A stretch of DNA of 64,000 nucleotides, from positions 321,259-385,258 of the forward strand of contig NZ_JABXYJ010000003.1 of assembly GCF_013377855.1 (NCBI RefSeq). Direction: 5' to 3'. This DNA is from Cognatundibacterium oligocarboniphilum (GTDB lineage: Bacteria; Pseudomonadota; Gammaproteobacteria; Burkholderiales; Burkholderiaceae_D). A program made the position numbers and the translations under genes. Shown here piece by piece: positions 55,091 through 64,000 of this stretch; positions within the stretch are counted from its first letter, which is position 1; each line of letters begins with the position of its first letter. The notes under the pieces were generated by a model, which worked only from the letters and a program-made list of their open reading frames with translations, was not told the origin of the DNA and made no database searches.

Positions 55091-55108
55091 TGTATACTTT
55101 TCAATACA
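55091..55108. promoter_or_regulatory. TyrR/PhhR-type box
   Basis: TGTATACTTTTCAATACA fits the TyrR box layout TGTAAA-N6-TTTACA in its outer bases (TGTA...TACA) with the key G and C 14 bases apart. It is centred about 100 bp upstream of the inferred alr transcription start, a usual place for a sigma-54 activator site. The remaining AT-rich part of the gap (55109-55336) shows no gene. Confidence 0.6.
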
Positions 55109-55336
55109 CCTGATACCGTAAAACGGATGACCATATTTCATCACCAGTCGTAAATGTACTCAAATAATGACGGCGTACAATAAAAAATACACCGTATTGA
55201 TTTTAATACGCAACAAAATAAAAAAAGTGCAGAAAATAATCTCAGCACGAAAAGTAACAGAGAATTGGCGAAATGACAGAGAAAGTTGCGCCAAAAAGAC
55301 AGCGCGACGCGCCGGATTGACAAGATGAAAAGCGGT

Positions 55337-55363
55337 AAAAAACGGCATGGTTATGCCGTTTTT
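55337..55363. terminator. Rho-independent terminator after mutT
   Basis: The stem AAAACGGCAT / ATGCCGTTTT with a GGTT loop and T-runs on both strands stands 4 bp after the mutT stop. Confidence 0.9.
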
Positions 55364-55366
55364 GAT

Positions 55367-55813
55367 TCACAGGTCTGAGTCTGGTATGGTCAGATTGACT
55401 TCAGTCTGTAATAAACCCAGCCATTCCAGCAAGGGAATGGTTGCTGGCAATAAGGGACTGACGCCGACGCTGCCCTGCCAGGCAAACGCCTGCCCCTCCA
55501 TGCTTTGCGGCTCACCTTCCCATTCACGGCTGATGTAAAAATGCAGCCGGACATGCACATGCGGGTACACATGTTCCACGCCGCACCAGGGTTCGGCACT
55601 GAGGATATGAATTCCCAGCTCCTCGACAAATTCCCGCTTCAGTGCATCCAGAATCGGCTCACCCTGCTCCACTTTTCCACCAGGAAATTCCCAATAGCCG
55701 GCGTAAGGCTTACCTGACGGTCTTTCTCCAAGCAGCACATCGCCATTGGGTTTCATCAGAATACCGACGGCAACATCAATCGGGCCTTGCTGCGCAACTG
55801 CCGCCTCACTCAT
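55367..55813 (-). CDS. mutT: 8-oxo-dGTP diphosphatase MutT-like Nudix hydrolase
   Basis: Nudix enzyme of 148 aa. The Nudix box is GGKVEQGEPILDALKREFVEELGI; the preceding GERPSGKPYAGYWEFPG is typical of MutT. The ATG at 55813 overlaps the last 8 bp of the upstream ATPase gene. It probably removes oxidised nucleotides; substrate preference is from family only. Confidence 0.9.
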   Translation of the reverse strand: MSEAAVAQQGPIDVAVGILMKPNGDVLLGERPSGKPYAGYWEFPGGKVEQGEPILDALKREFVEELGIHILSAEPWCGVEHVYPHVHVRLHFYISREWEGEPQSMEGQAFAWQGSVGVSPLLPATIPLLEWLGLLQTEVNLTIPDSDL

Positions 55814-56684
55814 GCATTGCCCCATTCAGTCTGCCTGCGTAATCCCGTGCAAACTGCCATGCCACCCGCCCGGAACGGGAGCCGCGCTGCAACGCCCAGC
55901 GCAACGCTTCGGGGCGCGCCCCGGCAATTTGCTCTGCCGTGCAGGAAAAGGTCTGCAGCCAGTGCGCCACGATACCGAGGTAATCATCCTGCCGGAATGG
56001 ATAAAACGAGACCCACAGTCCAAAACGTTCAGAAAGGGAAATTTTTTCCTCCACGGTTTCTCCGGGGTGCAAATCACCATCGTCTCCGTGCGTATAGCCG
56101 CTGTTGTCGGACATTTTTTCCGGCAGCAGATGGCGGCGGTTTGAGGTCGCATAGATCAGTACATTATCTGACTGCGCGGCGATACTGCCATCCAGCGCGA
56201 CTTTCAATGCCTTGTAGCCTGCTTCACCTTCTTCAAACGATAAATCGTCGCAAAAAATGATAAAGCGTTCAGGGCGTTCAGCCACCAGATCGACGATATC
56301 CGGCAGGTCTGCCAGGTCGGCTTTATCCACTTCGATCAGACGCAACCCCTGGGTGGCAAATTGTTGCAGGCAGGCTTTGATCAGCGAAGATTTACCGGTG
56401 CCGCGGGCACCTGTCAGCAGCACATTGTTTGCTGGTCGCCCCTGCACAAACTGCTGTGTGTTCTGGGCGATCTGGGCTTTCTGGTCGGTGATATGGTGCA
56501 GGTCATCCAGCGTGATCACGGAAGGATGGCGCACAGCCTGCAGATAGCCGCTGCCGCCTCGCTTACGCCAGCGAAAGGCATATCCCGCCAGCCAGTCCGG
56601 TGCGGGATGCGCCACCGGCAGCAGGGTTTCGAGGCGGGTCAGCACCTGCTCGGCACGGGTCAGGAAATGCTCAAGCTGATTCAT
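55806..56684 (-). CDS. DUF815 family AAA ATPase
   Basis: ATPase of 292 aa with Walker A LTGARGTGKSSLIKA and Walker B FIIFCDDLSFE; it belongs to DUF815 (PF05673), a group of single AAA proteins of unknown role. It lies between argJ (8 bp upstream) and mutT (overlap), the standard betaproteobacterial order. Confidence 0.9.
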   Translation of the reverse strand: MNQLEHFLTRAEQVLTRLETLLPVAHPAPDWLAGYAFRWRKRGGSGYLQAVRHPSVITLDDLHHITDQKAQIAQNTQQFVQGRPANNVLLTGARGTGKSSLIKACLQQFATQGLRLIEVDKADLADLPDIVDLVAERPERFIIFCDDLSFEEGEAGYKALKVALDGSIAAQSDNVLIYATSNRRHLLPEKMSDNSGYTHGDDGDLHPGETVEEKISLSERFGLWVSFYPFRQDDYLGIVAHWLQTFSCTAEQIAGARPEALRWALQRGSRSGRVAWQFARDYAGRLNGAMHE

Positions 56685-56692
56685 GACAACGC

Positions 56693-57931
56693 TCAGGAAC
56701 GGTAATCGGCATTGATCGAAACGTAATCATGCGACAGGTCACAAGTCCAGACGGTGGCCGCAGCATGGCCGCGCGCCAGCCTGACCCGGATCGTGATCTC
56801 GCTTTGCTGCATAACACGCTGACCGTCCTGCTCCTGATAATCGGGATTGCGCCCACCGTTTTTTGCCACCCAGACATCATCCAGATACAGGTTCAGCTTG
56901 CTGACATCCAGATCGCCGATACCGGCATAACCAATTGCGGCCAGAATACGTCCCAGATTCGGATCGGAAGCAAAAAAAGCTGTTTTGACCAGCGGGGAAT
57001 GCGCGATCGAATAAGCAATCTTGCGACACTCGTCAACAGATTGTCCTTCTTCCACTGCAATCGTGATGAACTTGGTTGCACCTTCACCATCGCGGATGAT
57101 CATATGCGCCAGTTTCTGTGCCAGTGCGGTCACGGCAGTGGCCAGCAGCCGGTATTCGGGAGAGTCGATCTCAGTAATTTCCACCTCGCCGGCACCGGTG
57201 GCGATCAGCATGAAAGAATCGTTGGTGGACGTGTCGCCATCAATTGTAATGCAGTTAAACGACTGGTCTGCAGCCTGCTTCACCAGATGATCGAGTACCG
57301 GCTGCGCGACTTTGGCATCCAGCGCCAGATAGCCCAGCATGGTTGCCATATTCGGCTTAATCATACCTGCGCCTTTGCTGATGCCGGTCATCCGTACCGT
57401 CTTGCCTTGAATCTGTACGGTAGCAGAAGCCGCTTTCGGTTGCGTGTCGGTGGTCATGATGGCTTCAGCGGCATGGAACCAGTTATCTTCTTTCAGATTC
57501 GCAATAGCCTGCGGCAATCCGGCCACCAGCCGGTCTACCGGCAGTTGTTCGAGAATCACCCCGGTAGAAAACGGCAATATCTGTGCGGCTTCACATTGCA
57601 ACAACTCTGCCAGCGCAGCACAGGTGGCATTCGCGGCAGCCAGCCCGGTGTCACCGGTGCCGGCATTGGCATTACCCGTATTCACCACCAGCGCGCGGAT
57701 CGTACCAGTCGCCATACGCAACCCCTCCAGATGGGCCTTGGCGACCTGCACCGGCGCAGCACAGAAACGGTTCGTAGTGAACACACCTGCCACAGTGGCC
57801 GTTGGCGCCAGCTCCATGACCAGCAGGTCTTTGCGGTTGGCTTTGCGGATTCCTGCTTCGGCATAACCCAGACGGATACCGGCAACCGGTTTCAGATCAG
57901 CAGCGACAGGGAGGGGAGAATTAACGGCCAT
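56693..57931 (-). CDS. argJ: Bifunctional ornithine acetyltransferase / N-acetylglutamate synthase
   Basis: Arginine pathway enzyme, 412 aa, cleaving itself into two chains. The autoproteolysis site is the Ala-Thr in [20 protein letters not shown]; the substrate loop [15 protein letters not shown] and the C-terminal [20 protein letters not shown] are typical. It heads the argJ-DUF815-mutT unit. Confidence 0.96.
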   Translation of the reverse strand: MAVNSPLPVAADLKPVAGIRLGYAEAGIRKANRKDLLVMELAPTATVAGVFTTNRFCAAPVQVAKAHLEGLRMATGTIRALVVNTGNANAGTGDTGLAAANATCAALAELLQCEAAQILPFSTGVILEQLPVDRLVAGLPQAIANLKEDNWFHAAEAIMTTDTQPKAASATVQIQGKTVRMTGISKGAGMIKPNMATMLGYLALDAKVAQPVLDHLVKQAADQSFNCITIDGDTSTNDSFMLIATGAGEVEITEIDSPEYRLLATAVTALAQKLAHMIIRDGEGATKFITIAVEEGQSVDECRKIAYSIAHSPLVKTAFFASDPNLGRILAAIGYAGIGDLDVSKLNLYLDDVWVAKNGGRNPDYQEQDGQRVMQQSEITIRVRLARGHAAATVWTCDLSHDYVSINADYRS

Positions 57932-58088
57932 GGTAGTTTTCCTAGCGATGAAATCAAGCCGACATTGTAGGGCATTTTATTACGCTGCAATGCAAAAAAA
58001 ACTGCGCCTGCCGGTTGTCTGTCGCCCCCTTCGGCGGAGGAAAAAACAGGTCAGCGGCAGAGTATTGCAGGAGCGCAGCAGCGCGTCA

Positions 58089-59297
58089 TCAAAGGCCGAT
58101 GATCATCTGCGCAATGATGTTTTTCTGGATTTCGTTGGAGCCGCCGTAAATCGACAGTTTGCGCATATTCAGGTAATTACTGCCCAGCGCACGGAGTTCA
58201 CCGGAAGTGGCGGCATAGCCGGTAAAAGCGTCGTCCATTGCCTCGCGCTGGAACGCCTGCGCCTGCGGTCCGGCAGCAAGCATCATCAGCTCGGTGATGT
58301 TCTGCTGAATTTCCGTACCCTTGATTTTCAGAATCGAGGCTTCCGGTCCCGGTGCACGCTGCTGAGCCTCGGCTGACAGAACGCGCAGATTGGTGATTTC
58401 CAGCGCCATCAGGTCAATCTCGACCTGGGCAATCCGCTGTGCAAATTGCGCATCTTCCAGCATTGACACACCGTTGCGGTACTGCTCTTCGGCGAGCCGC
58501 TTGAGCCGCGCCAGTTCGCGTTTTGCAATACCGATGCCGGCAATATTGGTGCGCTCATGCCCCAGCAGAAACTTGGCGTAAGTCCAGCCCTGATTTTCCT
58601 CGCCGACCAGATTCTGCGCCGGCACCCGGACCTGATCAAACCAGACTTCATTGACCTCGTGCGCGCCATCTGCGGTAATGATCGGCCGTACCGTTACGCC
58701 CGGCGTACGCATATCAATGAGCAGAAAAGAAATTCCGCGCTGCGGCTTGACCTCTTTGTCGGTACGCACCAGGCAAAAAATCCAGTCGGCGTATTGTGCC
58801 AGCGTGGTCCAGGTTTTCTGACCATTCACCAGATAATAGTCGCCATCGGCATCCCGCTGCCGCACCGCGCTGGTCTTGACGGCAGCCAGATCGGAACCCG
58901 CCCCCGGCTCGGAATAGCCCTGACACCACCATTCTTCGCCGGCCAGAATCTTCGGCAAAAACCGTTGTTGTTGCGCTGGCGATCCGAATTCCATCAGCAC
59001 CGGCGCCACCATCTTGATACCGAACGGCGGCAGCCGCGGCGCACCGGCGCCTGCACAGGCTTCGTCAAACAGATATTTTTGCACCGCATTCCAGCCGGTG
59101 CCGCCAAACGCCTGCGGCCAGGTACTGCCGCCCCAGCCACGGGCATGCAGAATACGTTGCCAACGCAGGTAATCGTCACGCTGCAAAGGCCAGCCCTGCC
59201 GCACCTTGTCACGGATATCTGCCGGCAATGCCTGCGCCAGAAAAGCCTGCACTTCCTGACGAAACGCCAGATCAGCCGCACTCAGATTTAAATCCAT
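58089..59297 (-). CDS. Acyl-CoA dehydrogenase
   Basis: Flavoenzyme of 402 aa, oxidising acyl-CoA thioesters. Motifs: WWCQGYSEPGAGSDLAAVKTSA (FAD/substrate), NGQKTWTTLAQYADWIFCLVRT and the C-terminal MRKLSIYGGSNEIQKNIIAQMI. The ATG at 59297 has GGAG upstream and matches the family start; the frame stays open to 59444. It sits alone between argJ and secA, which are usually adjacent, and a copy of the dispersed motif lies upstream. The substrate is unknown. Confidence 0.92.
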   Translation of the reverse strand: MDLNLSAADLAFRQEVQAFLAQALPADIRDKVRQGWPLQRDDYLRWQRILHARGWGGSTWPQAFGGTGWNAVQKYLFDEACAGAGAPRLPPFGIKMVAPVLMEFGSPAQQQRFLPKILAGEEWWCQGYSEPGAGSDLAAVKTSAVRQRDADGDYYLVNGQKTWTTLAQYADWIFCLVRTDKEVKPQRGISFLLIDMRTPGVTVRPIITADGAHEVNEVWFDQVRVPAQNLVGEENQGWTYAKFLLGHERTNIAGIGIAKRELARLKRLAEEQYRNGVSMLEDAQFAQRIAQVEIDLMALEITNLRVLSAEAQQRAPGPEASILKIKGTEIQQNITELMMLAAGPQAQAFQREAMDDAFTGYAATSGELRALGSNYLNMRKLSIYGGSNEIQKNIIAQMIIGL

Positions 59298-59429
59298 AGA
59301 CACTCCACACAGAATAGTCGGAACAAAGGGAACAGAGACTTTCAAGACGAGTATGCCGGAAATCGACAGGCAAGGCAGCCAGCCCGGCAACGTAAATGCT
59401 TCCAGCGCCACAGAATCCATCGCGCAGAA

Positions 59430-59512
59430 ATATACTCCCCCCATGTTTTATCAAAACCAGCCTGGCATCCAGATGTAAATTGGATGTTTATATATACTCC
59501 CCATGAGTATAT
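59430..59512. repeat. Dispersed paired motif, copy B
   Basis: ATATACTCCCCCC begins at 59430; 62 bp later (59492) starts a palindrome with arms ATATACTC and GAGTATAT around CCCAT. The 62-bp offset is identical to copy A. It lies in the 59298-59736 gap between the acyl-CoA dehydrogenase start and the secA terminator; I see no gene there. Confidence 0.65.
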
Positions 59513-59582
59513 TTTTAATTTTTCCAGACATTAAAAATATTCATGCAGGTGTAACAACATAGCCACGACATTCATAGGCAAT

Positions 59583-59612
59583 AAAAAAAGGGATGAGTTT
59601 CCTCATCCCTTT
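59583..59612 (-). terminator. Rho-independent terminator of secA
   Basis: The stem AAAGGGATGAG / CTCATCCCTTT is followed on the minus strand by seven Ts, about 125 bp after the secA stop. Confidence 0.85.
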
Positions 59613-59736
59613 ACCTGCTTTCACATGCTTGCAAATGCTCACGTGCCTTCGTTTGCCTTGATCCGGCCACAGCACATGATTTCTCTGCGTTTCAGTCCGC
59701 GGCGTGAATCTGCCACCGGTCAATTCAAGTGCCTGC

Positions 59737-62496
59737 TCAGGCCAGCTTGCCGTGACACTGCTTGTATTTCTTGCCGCTGCCGCATGGGCAAGGGTCATTA
59801 CGCCCCACCTTTAAGCCGTAGACCATTTCCGGCTGACCGTCATCTGCCAGGGCGGCGGGGGCCAGCATGTCCTCAGGGGAAGCATTAGCGTCAAAGTCCG
59901 CGTGCTGGTAATGCACGTTTTCCACCTGCGACTGCGCCATCTGCTCTTCCGCCGCCTCGATTTCCTCGCGTGACTGGATCCGCACTGTGACGACGGTCCG
60001 GATGACTTCGCCTTTAATCAGATCCAGCATTTGCGCGAACAGTTCAAAGGCTTCGCGTTTGTATTCCTGTTTCGGATTTTTCTGCGCATAACCGCGCAGG
60101 TGGATACCCTGGCGCAGATGATCCAGCGCTGCCAGATGTTCACGCCAGTGAGTGTCGATGCTCTGCAACATCACGCTGCGCTCAAAGCCCGCAAATGATT
60201 CTTTACCGACCAGCGCCACTTTGGCGTCGTATGCCGCATCGGCGGCTTGCTGCACGCGTGCCAGAATGTCTTCGTCCACCAGATTCGGCTCATCCGCGAG
60301 CACCTTCTTCAGCGGTACATCCAGCGCCCACTCCGACGCCAGCACGGCTTCAAGCCCGGCGATGTCCCATTGTTCCTCAACCGATTCGGCAGGCACATAG
60401 GTTCTGACCACATCGCTAAACATGCCATGCCGCAGCGATGTCATCAGCTCGGTAATGTCTTGAGCTTCGAGCAATTCATTACGCTGCTGGTAAATCACTT
60501 TACGCTGATCGTTCGCCACGTCATCGTATTCCAGCAACTGTTTGCGGATATCGAAGTTACGCGCCTCGACTTTGCGCTGGGCAGATTCAATCGAACGGGA
60601 AACAATGCCGGCTTCGATCGGTTCACCTTCCGGCATTTTCAGACGTTCCATGATGGCGCGTACGCGGTCGCCGGCAAAAATGCGCAGCAACTGATCATCC
60701 AGCGACAGATAGAAGCGGCTGGAACCCGGATCGCCCTGACGACCGGAACGGCCACGCAGCTGATTATCTACGCGACGGGATTCATGACGTTCGGTACCGA
60801 TGATATGCAGGCCGCCTGCATTCACCACTTTTTCATGCAGCGACTGCCATTCATCGCGCAGCTGTTGCGATTGCGCCTGCTTTTCGGTATCCGATAAGGC
60901 AGCGTTCGCCTCAATCATCTGCACCTGTTTGGCGACATTACCGCCAAGGACGATATCGGTACCGCGTCCCGCCATGTTGGTGGCAATCGTGATCGCCTGC
61001 GGACGTCCTGCCTGCGCGACGATTTCCGCCTCGCGCGCATGTTGCTTTGCATTAAGCACGTTATGCGGCAGTTTGGCCTTCGCCAGAATGCCGGACAACA
61101 GCTCGGAATTTTCAATCGAGGTAGTACCGACCAGCACCGGCTGACCGCGTTCGTAGCAATCCTGAATGTCTTTCAGCATCGCGCCGTATTTTTCCTCAGC
61201 CGATTTGTAGACCTGATCCTGACGGTCTTTACGCTGGGACGGACGGTTCGGCGGAATCACCACGGTTTCCAGACCGTAGATTTCCTGGAATTCATATGCT
61301 TCCGTATCTGCGGTACCGGTCATGCCGGACAGCTTGGCGTACATACGGAAGTAATTCTGGAAAGTGATCGAAGCCAGCGTCTGGTTTTCGTTCTGAATGC
61401 GCACACCTTCCTTGGCTTCAACTGCCTGATGCAAGCCGTCCGACCAGCGACGGCCGGTCATCATCCGACCGGTAAATTCATCCACAATCACGATTTCATC
61501 GTTCAGCACTACATAGTGCTGGTCTTTGAAATACAACGCATGGGCGCGCAGCGCCGCATACAGATGGTGAATCAACGTGATGTGCGCAGGGTCGTACAGC
61601 GATGCACCTTCCGGCAGCAGCCCCATCTGGGTCAGGATTTTTTCGGCTTTGTCGTGCCCTGCTTCGGTCAGCAGAACCTGATGCGCTTTTTCATCTTTGG
61701 TGTAATCACCGGGCACCTCGATGACGCCCTTGCCATCCGGTGTTTCCTCGCCGATCTGCAAAGTCAGCAGCTTCGGCACTTCGTTCATTTTGTAATACAG
61801 CTCGGTGTGATTTTCTGCCTGTCCGGAAATAATCAGCGGTGTGCGGGCTTCATCGATCAGGATCGAATCGACCTCGTCCACCACCGCGAAATTCAGGCTG
61901 CGCTGCACGCGCTCCCTGGCCTCAAACACCATGTTGTCACGCAGGTAGTCAAAACCGAATTCGTTATTGGTTCCGTAGGTGATGTCGGAGGCATACGCTT
62001 CCTGCTTGGCATCATGGTCGAGCTGCGACAGGTTGATGCCGGTACTGAGACCCAGCCAGCCGTACAGTTGCCCCATCCATTCCGCATCGCGTTGCGCCAG
62101 ATAGTCATTCACCGTCACCACATGCACGCCTTTGCCGGACAGCGCATTGAGATAAATCGGCAGGGTACCCATCAGGGTTTTACCTTCACCGGTACCCATT
62201 TCCGCGATTTTTCCGTAATGCAGCACCATCCCGCCGATCATCTGGACGTCGAAGTGGCGCATTTTCAAGACGCGCTTACTGGCTTCGCGGCAGACTGCAA
62301 ATGCTTCGACCAGCAGATCGTCAAGCGTTTCGCCTTTCGCCACACGAGCCTTGAATTCAGCAGTCTTGGCTTGTAATGCCTCGTCTGACAACGCCTCAAA
62401 CTGAGGTTCCAGTGCGTTGATCTGACGCACCGTTTTTTGGTATTGCTTCAAAAGCCGCTGATTACGGCTGCCGAATATCTTGGTCAGGAATGACAT
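59737..62496 (-). CDS. secA: Preprotein translocase ATPase SecA
   Basis: Motor of the Sec export pathway, 919 aa. The DEAD-like motor has [19 protein letters not shown] (Walker A), the [19 protein letters not shown] segment and [14 protein letters not shown]. The C-terminal zinc-binding SEC-C motif [20 protein letters not shown] is intact. It is in the usual position beside the M23 peptidase and dciA. Confidence 0.98.
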   Translation of the reverse strand: MSFLTKIFGSRNQRLLKQYQKTVRQINALEPQFEALSDEALQAKTAEFKARVAKGETLDDLLVEAFAVCREASKRVLKMRHFDVQMIGGMVLHYGKIAEMGTGEGKTLMGTLPIYLNALSGKGVHVVTVNDYLAQRDAEWMGQLYGWLGLSTGINLSQLDHDAKQEAYASDITYGTNNEFGFDYLRDNMVFEARERVQRSLNFAVVDEVDSILIDEARTPLIISGQAENHTELYYKMNEVPKLLTLQIGEETPDGKGVIEVPGDYTKDEKAHQVLLTEAGHDKAEKILTQMGLLPEGASLYDPAHITLIHHLYAALRAHALYFKDQHYVVLNDEIVIVDEFTGRMMTGRRWSDGLHQAVEAKEGVRIQNENQTLASITFQNYFRMYAKLSGMTGTADTEAYEFQEIYGLETVVIPPNRPSQRKDRQDQVYKSAEEKYGAMLKDIQDCYERGQPVLVGTTSIENSELLSGILAKAKLPHNVLNAKQHAREAEIVAQAGRPQAITIATNMAGRGTDIVLGGNVAKQVQMIEANAALSDTEKQAQSQQLRDEWQSLHEKVVNAGGLHIIGTERHESRRVDNQLRGRSGRQGDPGSSRFYLSLDDQLLRIFAGDRVRAIMERLKMPEGEPIEAGIVSRSIESAQRKVEARNFDIRKQLLEYDDVANDQRKVIYQQRNELLEAQDITELMTSLRHGMFSDVVRTYVPAESVEEQWDIAGLEAVLASEWALDVPLKKVLADEPNLVDEDILARVQQAADAAYDAKVALVGKESFAGFERSVMLQSIDTHWREHLAALDHLRQGIHLRGYAQKNPKQEYKREAFELFAQMLDLIKGEVIRTVVTVRIQSREEIEAAEEQMAQSQVENVHYQHADFDANASPEDMLAPAALADDGQPEMVYGLKVGRNDPCPCGSGKKYKQCHGKLA

Positions 62497-62667
62497 GCTA
62501 TGAACGAAAAGTTAAATTCTGGAAAAAGATTGCCGCAATGCTTGCTTTCACAGCAACATTAAGGGATAACTCACGATTCTACCATGCGGCTCAAGCTTCA
62601 CCAGTAAACACTGAGCAAAAGCTGGCCGTATTGGCAGGAGTTGGTGGCTATTTGTGCAAACTCAAGT

Positions 62668-63624
62668 TTATTTTTGATTCAAAGCTGCAACATTTGCCAG
62701 ACTGGCGCCCGCAGACAGGAATTTATGCGGATTTTGCGGCACATCCTTGACCCTGACCTCGAAATGCAGATGCGCCCCGGTTGAGCGCCCGGTTGAGCCG
62801 ATATCAGCGATATGCTGACCGCGTTTAACGATATCGCCGAGTTTCACATAGATTTTAGAGGTGTGCGCATAACGGGTAATCAAATCCCCGCCGTGGTCAA
62901 TTTCCAGCATATTGCCAAATTGCGGATGGTATTCGGCAGCGATTACCACGCCGCCGGCCGCAGCCACAATCGGGGTGCCGGTCGGCGCCGGAAAATCAAT
63001 GCCTTCATGAAAAGCATTGCGCCCTGTGAACGGGTCCAGCCGCCAGCCGAAACCGGATGCGTTGTAACTCACATTCACCGGCTGAATTGTGGGCAGCAGC
63101 TTGGACTGCATCTTGAATCCCATGAGCTTGGTTTCCACCACATTCAGATAATCGGAACGGTGCTCCACATCGGTGGACAAGGCATCAAGCGCCGCCTGAA
63201 ACTCGGACATATTCAACTCATGTGCAGGGGCGCTGGAAATTTCCGGTCCGCCCCGCGCTGGTAGCTCCTTGAAATTAAACTCTTCCGGTTTGATGCCGGC
63301 CAGCCCCTGCACCCGCTCTCCCAGCGCATCCAGCCGGATCAGCTGCGCCTGCATTTCCCCCAGTCTGACCGCCATTGCCGCCAGGTTTTCTTTCACATAG
63401 CGGTCTTTGGCGTTCGGATCACTGCTCAGTGCCGCACCGGCCGGCAGAATGGTTTTTAAAAACGGCACATCGGCGCTCGCCAGCCGCAAAGTCACTGCGG
63501 CCATCAGGGCGGCGCACAACATGGTGACGATCAAGAACCCTAACAATCCGATCACAATGTGATGCGTCGCCAGCGTGACGGATTTGGCCTGCGTGAAACG
63601 GGAATGCATCAGAATGATCTGCAT
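62668..63624 (-). CDS. M23 family peptidoglycan endopeptidase
   Basis: Inner-membrane-anchored, periplasmic metallopeptidase of 318 aa. One membrane helix (about residues 22-48), a coiled-coil-like region, then the M23 LytM domain with zinc ligands in RNAFHEGIDFPAP and AHLHFEVR. Both the first His/Asp pair and the last HxH are present, so it should be catalytic. A good AGGGGGAAG precedes the ATG at 63624. It is divergent from dciA. Confidence 0.93.
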   Translation of the reverse strand: MQIILMHSRFTQAKSVTLATHHIVIGLLGFLIVTMLCAALMAAVTLRLASADVPFLKTILPAGAALSSDPNAKDRYVKENLAAMAVRLGEMQAQLIRLDALGERVQGLAGIKPEEFNFKELPARGGPEISSAPAHELNMSEFQAALDALSTDVEHRSDYLNVVETKLMGFKMQSKLLPTIQPVNVSYNASGFGWRLDPFTGRNAFHEGIDFPAPTGTPIVAAAGGVVIAAEYHPQFGNMLEIDHGGDLITRYAHTSKIYVKLGDIVKRGQHIADIGSTGRSTGAHLHFEVRVKDVPQNPHKFLSAGASLANVAALNQK

Positions 63625-63685
63625 TTCTTCCCCCTGTGAGCTTCTGACGCTAAAGACTGCGCCGCTTTATGGTAATGTGCTGCCC

Positions 63686-64000
63686 ATGTCGACATCTTCA
63701 TCACCTCCGTTTCGAATCCATATCAGGCGCGGACGCCCAGTTCAGGGTGCCAGCGGCGCTGCCGATTTTCTGCGCATGAATGAAAAATTCTCGCCTCTGT
63801 TGCCGGCGATCCAGCGCAATGTGTCGTTACAAAAAGATTGTGCGGCGATCCTGCCGCCGATATTTGATACTTGCGAAGTCATGCAGCTGGCTGAAAACCG
63901 GCTGACGCTTTCTGCGCCGAATGCAGCCCTGGCGACGAAGCTGAAACAATATTGCCCGAAACTGCAGACTTACCTGCTCGAACGTGGCTGGCAGATTAAC
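63686..64000 (+). CDS. DciA-like DUF721 protein (partial, C-terminus cut by window edge)
   Basis: The open frame from the ATG at 63686 (MSTSSSPPFRIHIRRGR) runs to the window edge, 105 codons. It has the DUF721/DciA layout: a basic N-terminus, a helix region, then LAENRLTLSAPNAALATKLKQYCPKLQTYLLERGW. DciA proteins load the replicative helicase. The position upstream of secA-M23 and divergent from them is typical of betaproteobacteria. Confidence 0.85.
   Translation, partial: MSTSSSPPFRIHIRRGRPVQGASGAADFLRMNEKFSPLLPAIQRNVSLQKDCAAILPPIFDTCEVMQLAENRLTLSAPNAALATKLKQYCPKLQTYLLERGWQIN

Noticed and set aside
56729-57970. Open frame of 413 codons on the plus strand
   Set aside because: It lies wholly antisense to argJ, whose protein has all family motifs; the antisense product shows no recognisable domain.
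61039-62376. Open frame of 445 codons on the plus strand
   Set aside because: Antisense to secA; long antisense frames are common in this base composition and the product is featureless and His/Phe/Gln-rich.

Overview
The window looks like chromosomal DNA of a betaproteobacterium in the order Burkholderiales, most likely the family Oxalobacteraceae. This rests on gene order and protein style: nrdA-nrdB beside pilR-pilS, the rplU-rpmA-obgE-proB block, rppH divergent from proS, ispB followed by pilBCD-coaE-zapD-yacG, and argJ-secA-M23-dciA. No species marker such as 16S rRNA is present, and I see no tRNA, rRNA, CRISPR array, transposase or prophage gene.

Layout. (1) 1-8849, all on the minus strand: nrdB (cut by the window edge), nrdA with two NrdR-type boxes upstream, the pilS/pilR two-component system, a small PP0621-type membrane protein and a YpjD/CcsA-type membrane protein. 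(2) 8850-33949: about 25 kb of accessory genes lying between ypjD and ffh, which are usually neighbours. It holds an S46 (DPP7-like) dipeptidyl peptidase, a complete nitrous oxide reduction cluster (nosZ-R-D-F-Y-L plus a second NosL-like protein on the minus strand, with a divergent cytochrome c and nosX), a MarR regulator with a palindromic operator and a Yip1-type membrane protein, a Tat-exported protein with two PilJ-type repeats, a three-gene PLP decarboxylase / ATP-grasp / PLP enzyme operon of unknown product, an orphan flaG, a nitrate/sulfonate-type ABC importer and a solitary LivK-type binding protein. (3) 33950-50319: conserved housekeeping genes (ffh, SWIB protein, lytic transglycosylase, proS, rppH, CNP1-like, proB, obgE, rpmA, rplU, ispB, pilB, pilC, pilD, coaE, zapD, yacG). 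(4) 50340-54965: an inserted D-alanine catabolic operon (alr-dadA-HTH-TyrR-like) with a consensus sigma-54 promoter and a TyrR-type box upstream. (5) 55367-64000: mutT, a DUF815 ATPase, argJ, an acyl-CoA dehydrogenase, secA, an M23 peptidase and the start of dciA.

How the genes work together. NosZ reduces N2O in the periplasm. NosR carries a flavinylation motif, and NosX (ApbE family) is the likely enzyme that attaches FMN to it. NosD/F/Y and two NosL-type proteins supply copper and sulfur for CuZ assembly, and the divergent cytochrome c is a likely electron carrier. Two FNR/Dnr-type boxes sit between nosZ and the cytochrome gene. The alr-dadA operon appears to be switched on by its own distal gene product, a GAFTGA-containing TyrR/PhhR-like activator acting at a sigma-54 promoter.

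The most unusual signals are the PLP/ATP-grasp/PLP operon (24720-28959), the self-contained sigma-54/TyrR-box circuit, and a dispersed paired motif (core ATACTCCCC) found at three intergenic loci, two of which have exactly the same 62-bp spacing.
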